DNA from: Eggerthella sinensis
GTDB lineage: Bacteria > Actinomycetota > Coriobacteriia > Coriobacteriales > Eggerthellaceae
Direction: 5' to 3'
Assembly: GCF_003339815.1 (NCBI RefSeq)
Contig: NZ_PPTT01000001.1
Location: forward strand, 62,001-126,000
DNA length: 64,000 nt
The notes beneath the pieces are model-generated. The model saw only the letters and a list, made by a program, of their open reading frames with translations, had not been told where the DNA came from and ran no database searches. A program made the translations under genes and the position numbers. Of this stretch, positions 60,348-64,000 are shown in pieces. Positions within the stretch are counted from its first letter, which is position 1, and every line of letters starts with the position of its first letter.

Positions 60348-61862
60348 ATGAACGAACGTACCGTATCAAGGAGACACTTCATCGGGGGAGTTGCTTCATT
60401 GGGTCTTGTCGGCGCAGCAGGTGCTCTCACGGGATGCGCGCCTAACAAGAGCGAGAACGCCGCTTCTTCAGGCAATCTAAACGAAGAGGGGCACGTGGCC
60501 GAAAAGGAATACGACGTCATCGTCGTTGGCGCGGGGCTCGCAGGCATATCGGCCGCGCTCAAGCTACGCGACCTCGGAGTGCAAAACACGCTGCTCGTCG
60601 AAAAGGGCGGAACCCTGGGCGGATCATGCAATGCGACCATCTCAGGCGGCGCATTCAACATCCCCATGGAAGACACCGACGAAGGCCGAGCCGCGCTCGT
60701 CGAGATCTACAACACAAAGAGCAAGGGCGAGGGCGATCCCACCATCACCCAGATGATCGCCGACGGCATCGTCGAAGCGATCGACTGGATGAAATCGCAC
60801 GGCGGCGAGTTCACCGAGCCGACCCAGCTCGTTCCTTGGGACTGCCTGCAATTGTATGCAGCGCCGGGAAACGCGGAAGGAATGGGGCCGTTGCTCAACA
60901 CCCTCGCAAACGCATACACTGATGCAGGCGGCGAGACGGCGACCAAAACCAAACTGCTCGATTTCGTCTTCAACGACAAGGGCGCCGTAGCGGGGGTGAA
61001 GGTCCGCAGCGACAAGGGATTCGAGATCATAAAGGCCAAGGCGACGATCATCGCTACCGGGGGGTACGTCGCGAACAAGCAATTGCTCGAACAGTACATC
61101 GGACCCGATGGTGACAGCATCATGGTTCGCGGGCAGAAAGAGCTTGCAGGAGACGGCATCAACGCAGCAGTTCGTGCAGGAGGCATGTACTACCAGATGG
61201 GCGGGGCGCAAGCGCTGCACATGGCCGCGGTCGCACCGAAGAACCCCGCCATCTGTAACCCCTTCAACGCCATCGCCTACACCCTCGCCATCAACACGCT
61301 CGGACAACGCTACACCGACGAATCCAAGGGCTACGTGAACAACGGCAAGGCCGTCACATCGCAGCCAGGCCAAAAATGCGCGCTCGTCTTCGACGAAACC
61401 GTCGCAGCGATGGACGCGGTGAAAAGCGATATGGAGAAGTTCCACAAGCAAGGAGCCGACGTCGTCGAAGCAACGTCCCTTGAGGAATTGGCCGAAAAAA
61501 TCGAGGTACCCGCCGATGCGCTCAAGGCGACCGTCGAAGAGTTCAACGCGCATACAGACGGCGAATCAACGTCGGGCCTCGACGTGGAGAAAAGTGCTTG
61601 TGCCGTAATGTGCACCGGCCCGAAATTCTACGCGTTCTACCCGTTGGTACCGGGCTCCATCATGGGGTTCGGGGGCCTGTACGCAAACGAGAGCCTACAA
61701 GTGCTCGAGCCCGACGGAACGCCCATCGAAGGCTTGTACGTAACGGGCGAAGCTATCGGCGGCGTGTTCAAATACGACTACCTCGCCGGCGCATCGCTCA
61801 ACCGCAGCGTCGTCACCGGCACTCAGGCGGCCTCGATCATCAGCTCTCAAGTACTGAAATAA
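60348..61862 (+). CDS. Tat-exported FAD-dependent reductase without FMN domain
   Basis: 504 residues. Signal SRRHFIGGVASLGLVGAAGALTGC with lipobox; FAD motif VIVVGAGLAGISAALKL (about 58-75); VEKGGTLGGSCNATISGG; C-terminal FAD loop VTGEAIGGVFKYDYLAGASLNRSVVTGTQAA. The family includes fumarate/urocanate-type reductases and steroid dehydrogenases. It carries no FMN domain and no cytochrome gene is adjacent, so its electron donor must be encoded elsewhere. ATG follows CAAGGAGGTTCATC. A strong terminator closes the unit. No convincing promoter was seen in the 276 bases upstream. Confidence 0.86.
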   Translation: MNERTVSRRHFIGGVASLGLVGAAGALTGCAPNKSENAASSGNLNEEGHVAEKEYDVIVVGAGLAGISAALKLRDLGVQNTLLVEKGGTLGGSCNATISGGAFNIPMEDTDEGRAALVEIYNTKSKGEGDPTITQMIADGIVEAIDWMKSHGGEFTEPTQLVPWDCLQLYAAPGNAEGMGPLLNTLANAYTDAGGETATKTKLLDFVFNDKGAVAGVKVRSDKGFEIIKAKATIIATGGYVANKQLLEQYIGPDGDSIMVRGQKELAGDGINAAVRAGGMYYQMGGAQALHMAAVAPKNPAICNPFNAIAYTLAINTLGQRYTDESKGYVNNGKAVTSQPGQKCALVFDETVAAMDAVKSDMEKFHKQGADVVEATSLEELAEKIEVPADALKATVEEFNAHTDGESTSGLDVEKSACAVMCTGPKFYAFYPLVPGSIMGFGGLYANESLQVLEPDGTPIEGLYVTGEAIGGVFKYDYLAGASLNRSVVTGTQAASIISSQVLK

Positions 61863-61883
61863 TCTTGCCCATCCCTCCCTCGA

Positions 61884-61924
61884 AAGCAGGCCGAGCGACA
61901 CCGTGTTGCTCGGCCTGCTTTTTT
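61884..61924 (+). terminator. Terminator of the flavin reductase gene
   Basis: Perfect 13-bp stem AAGCAGGCCGAGC / GCTCGGCCTGCTT with an 11-base loop and four further T, 21 bases after the stop codon. Confidence 0.92.
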
Positions 61925-61955
61925 GCAACTCTGCAAGAACTCATGCGCTTCAAAA

Positions 61956-61987
61956 GTAACCGTGGCAAAGGTAACCGTTCGGTAAAC
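61956..61987 (+). promoter_or_regulatory. Direct repeats upstream of the ABC transporter
   Basis: GTAACCGT occurs at 61956-61963 and 61971-61978, 15 bases apart, followed by GGTAAAC at 61981-61987. A+T-rich sequence with GTTAAC and TGTAAC follows up to the gene. Tandem repeats in this position could be operators of a response regulator. No clear -35/-10 pair is identified. Confidence 0.35.
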
Positions 61988-62114
61988 TCGGTGGAGATTG
62001 CCTATTCCTCGAAGGGGAAAGCGCGAAAATCAACCATGATTAACAAAACGTTAACTATTGTGTAACACTCGCGCATCACCTCCCTTCGCGAAGAATGCGC
62101 CGAAAGGCATCGAC

Positions 62115-64000
62115 ATGTTGCAGCTGATCAATATCTGCAAGTCGTACACGACTGCAGACTTCACGCAAACCGCCCTCGACAACGTATCCGTCTCGTTCCG
62201 CGACAACGAGTTCGTGGCCATCCTGGGCCCTTCGGGGTCGGGCAAAACCACGCTGCTCAACATCGTGGGCGGCCTCGACCATTACGACTCGGGCAACCTC
62301 ATCATCGACGGCATCTCAACCGAGCAGTATAAAGACAAGGACTGGGACGCCTACCGCAACAACCGCATCGGCTTCGTGTTCCAAAGCTACAACCTCATCC
62401 CCCACCAAACGGTGCTCGCCAACGTCGAGCTGGCCCTCACGCTGTCGGGCGTGTCGCGCGCCGAACGGCACGATCGCGCCGTGGCCGCGCTGCAGAAGGT
62501 GGGCCTGGGCGACCACATCAACAAGAAGCCCAGCCAGTTGTCCGGCGGCCAGATGCAGCGCGTGGCCATCGCCCGCGCCCTCATCAACGACCCCGAAATC
62601 CTGCTGGCCGACGAACCCACGGGCGCGCTCGATTCCAAAACGAGCGTCCAGATCATGGACCTGCTCACCGAAATAGCGAACGACCGCCTGGTCATCATGG
62701 TCACGCACAACCCCGAGCTGGCCGAAGAGTACGCCACCCGCATCGTGAACCTGGCCGACGGCGTCGTGCGCAGCGATACCGACCCTTACTTGCCCACCGA
62801 AGAGGACATGCGGCAGAGCGAAAAGCCCGTTCAGCGCACGAAAATGTCGTTCCTCACCGCGCTGTCCCTGTCGTTCAAGAACCTCATGACGAAGAAGGGC
62901 CGCACGCTCATGACGGCGTTCGCGGGCTCTATCGGCATCATCGGCATCGCGGCCATCCTGGCGCTTGCCAACGGCGTGAACAACTACATCAAGTCGGTTG
63001 AGGAAGAAACGCTCTCCGAGTATCCGCTGCAAATTCAAAGCACCGGCTTCGACATGACGTCCATGATGCTGGGCGCCGCGACGGGCGCCGGCGGCAACAC
63101 GGGGGGCGAGGGCGATGGCAGCGGCGACGATCAGAACCTCGTGGGCGTCACCGAAATGGTCACCAACATGTTCTCGAGCATCGGGTCGAACGACCTGGCC
63201 TCGCTCAAAGAGTACCTCGACAGCGGCGAGAGCGACATCGACCAGTACACGAACGCCATCGAGTACACCTACAACGTGGCGCCGCAGATTTTCAGCTCCA
63301 ACACCGAGAAGCTGCGCCAGGTGAACCCCGACAAGTCGTTCTCCGCCTTGGGCCTGGGCTCGTCCACCAGCTCGAACAGCCTCATGTCGATGTCCATGAG
63401 CACCGACACGTTCTACGAGATGCCCAGCGACCCGAACCTCTACGAGAACCAGTACGACGTAAAGGCCGGTCATTGGCCTGAAAATCACAACGAAGTGGTG
63501 CTCGTGCTCACGGGCAGCGGCAACATCAGCGACTTCATGCTGTACACGCTGGGCCTGCGCGATGCGAGCGAGTTCGACGACATGGTGAAGGCGTTCGCCG
63601 CCGAAGAAGAGGTGACCACGCCCAGCGACATCGAGCAGCCGTCCTACGACGACATCCTGGGCATCACGTTCAAGCTGGTGCAGGCCACCGATTACTACGT
63701 GTACGACGATGAGTTCAACGTCTGGAAAGACAAGACCGACGACACGACGTACATGCGCGATCTCGTGGAAAACGGCGAGGACGTGAAAATCGTGGGCATC
63801 GTGCAGCCGCGCGACGACGCGAGCGCCACCATGCTCAGCTCGGGCATCAACTACCCGGCCACGCTCACCGACTACGTCATCGACGAGGCCGCCAACAGCC
63901 AAATCGTGAAGGACCAGCTTGCCGACCCGTCCATCAACGTGTTCACGGGCAAGCCCTTCGGCGAAGAGGACGAGGACGAAGACTCCTTCAACATGGACTC
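62115..64000 (+). CDS. MacB-like ABC transporter, ATPase fused to permease (3' end outside window)
   Basis: At least 628 codons, open to the window edge. The N-terminal ATPase (about 1-225) has Walker [11 protein letters not shown] loop FQSYNL, signature LSGGQMQR and Walker B ILLADEP. A first membrane helix follows near 275 ([23 protein letters not shown]), then a large extracytoplasmic domain with Gly/Ser/Asp-rich loops. This is the MacB/FtsX-type mechanotransmission architecture that exports peptides or drugs, or serves in cell-envelope stress. The remaining membrane helices must lie past the end. ATG with GAAAGG eight bases upstream. Confidence 0.87.
   Translation, partial: MLQLINICKSYTTADFTQTALDNVSVSFRDNEFVAILGPSGSGKTTLLNIVGGLDHYDSGNLIIDGISTEQYKDKDWDAYRNNRIGFVFQSYNLIPHQTVLANVELALTLSGVSRAERHDRAVAALQKVGLGDHINKKPSQLSGGQMQRVAIARALINDPEILLADEPTGALDSKTSVQIMDLLTEIANDRLVIMVTHNPELAEEYATRIVNLADGVVRSDTDPYLPTEEDMRQSEKPVQRTKMSFLTALSLSFKNLMTKKGRTLMTAFAGSIGIIGIAAILALANGVNNYIKSVEEETLSEYPLQIQSTGFDMTSMMLGAATGAGGNTGGEGDGSGDDQNLVGVTEMVTNMFSSIGSNDLASLKEYLDSGESDIDQYTNAIEYTYNVAPQIFSSNTEKLRQVNPDKSFSALGLGSSTSSNSLMSMSMSTDTFYEMPSDPNLYENQYDVKAGHWPENHNEVVLVLTGSGNISDFMLYTLGLRDASEFDDMVKAFAAEEEVTTPSDIEQPSYDDILGITFKLVQATDYYVYDDEFNVWKDKTDDTTYMRDLVENGEDVKIVGIVQPRDDASATMLSSGINYPATLTDYVIDEAANSQIVKDQLADPSINVFTGKPFGEEDEDEDSFNMD

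Noticed and set aside
1-64000. CRISPR arrays, tRNA, rRNA or insertion sequences
   Set aside because: No regularly spaced repeats, no cloverleaf or rRNA segments and no transposase genes were seen when reading through both strands.

Overview
The window is high-G+C DNA densely packed with anaerobic respiratory oxidoreductases: molybdopterin (DmsA-type and acetylene-hydratase-like) enzymes with FeS and DmsC-like partners, TorD chaperones, NapGH-like quinol modules, Tat/lipoprotein flavin reductases, multiheme cytochromes, and five LuxR regulators with membrane N-termini. That combination points to a gut actinobacterium of the Eggerthellaceae (Eggerthella/Gordonibacter type). This is inference from gene content and style; no rRNA, tRNA, CRISPR or insertion sequence was seen.

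Region 1 (1-10.7 kb): a fixB-fixA-caiA-like operon faces a LysR regulator, followed by a cytoplasmic acetylene-hydratase-like Mo/W enzyme with FeS and membrane subunits, an MFS transporter and a DASS transporter. Three of these transcription units carry the same two-dyad promoter with identical spacing, so they look like one regulon of the LysR protein. Region 2 (10.7-14.2 kb): yaaA and a LytTR two-component system in which the histidine kinase is split into two proteins, one with the phospho-acceptor His and one with the ATPase; an 11-G tract abuts its promoter. Region 3 (14.3-22.8 kb): a Dms operon (dmsA, two dmsB paralogues, TorD, DmsC, plus an M20 amidohydrolase) and a divergent membrane LuxR regulator.

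Region 4 (22.8-34.3 kb): a zeta-type toxin-antitoxin pair, a 2-oxoacid:ferredoxin oxidoreductase operon with fused gamma-delta subunit, a MOP-type flippase, a PaaK-like CoA ligase with a free-standing LysR effector domain, a full LysR regulator, a 149-bp inverted-repeat element and guaB. Region 5 (34.5-51.5 kb): a second Mo-enzyme operon (catalytic subunit, FeS, DmsC-like anchor, NapG-like, NapH-like) flanked by TorD, a duplicated winged-helix-like protein and two LuxR regulators; then a hexaheme lipoprotein plus flavin reductase, and an FMN-FAD flavin reductase, each with its own divergent LuxR.

Region 6 (51.5-64 kb): an NSS-family transporter; a MerR-controlled operon with a triheme-cytochrome/sulfite-oxidase-fold fusion and a second, split copy of the same fold; an M18 aminopeptidase; a lower-G+C LuxR plus flavin reductase pair; and the start of a MacB-like ABC transporter that runs off the end. 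Overall, the window reads as a set of interchangeable cassettes, each pairing a terminal reductase with a way of feeding it electrons and a dedicated regulator.
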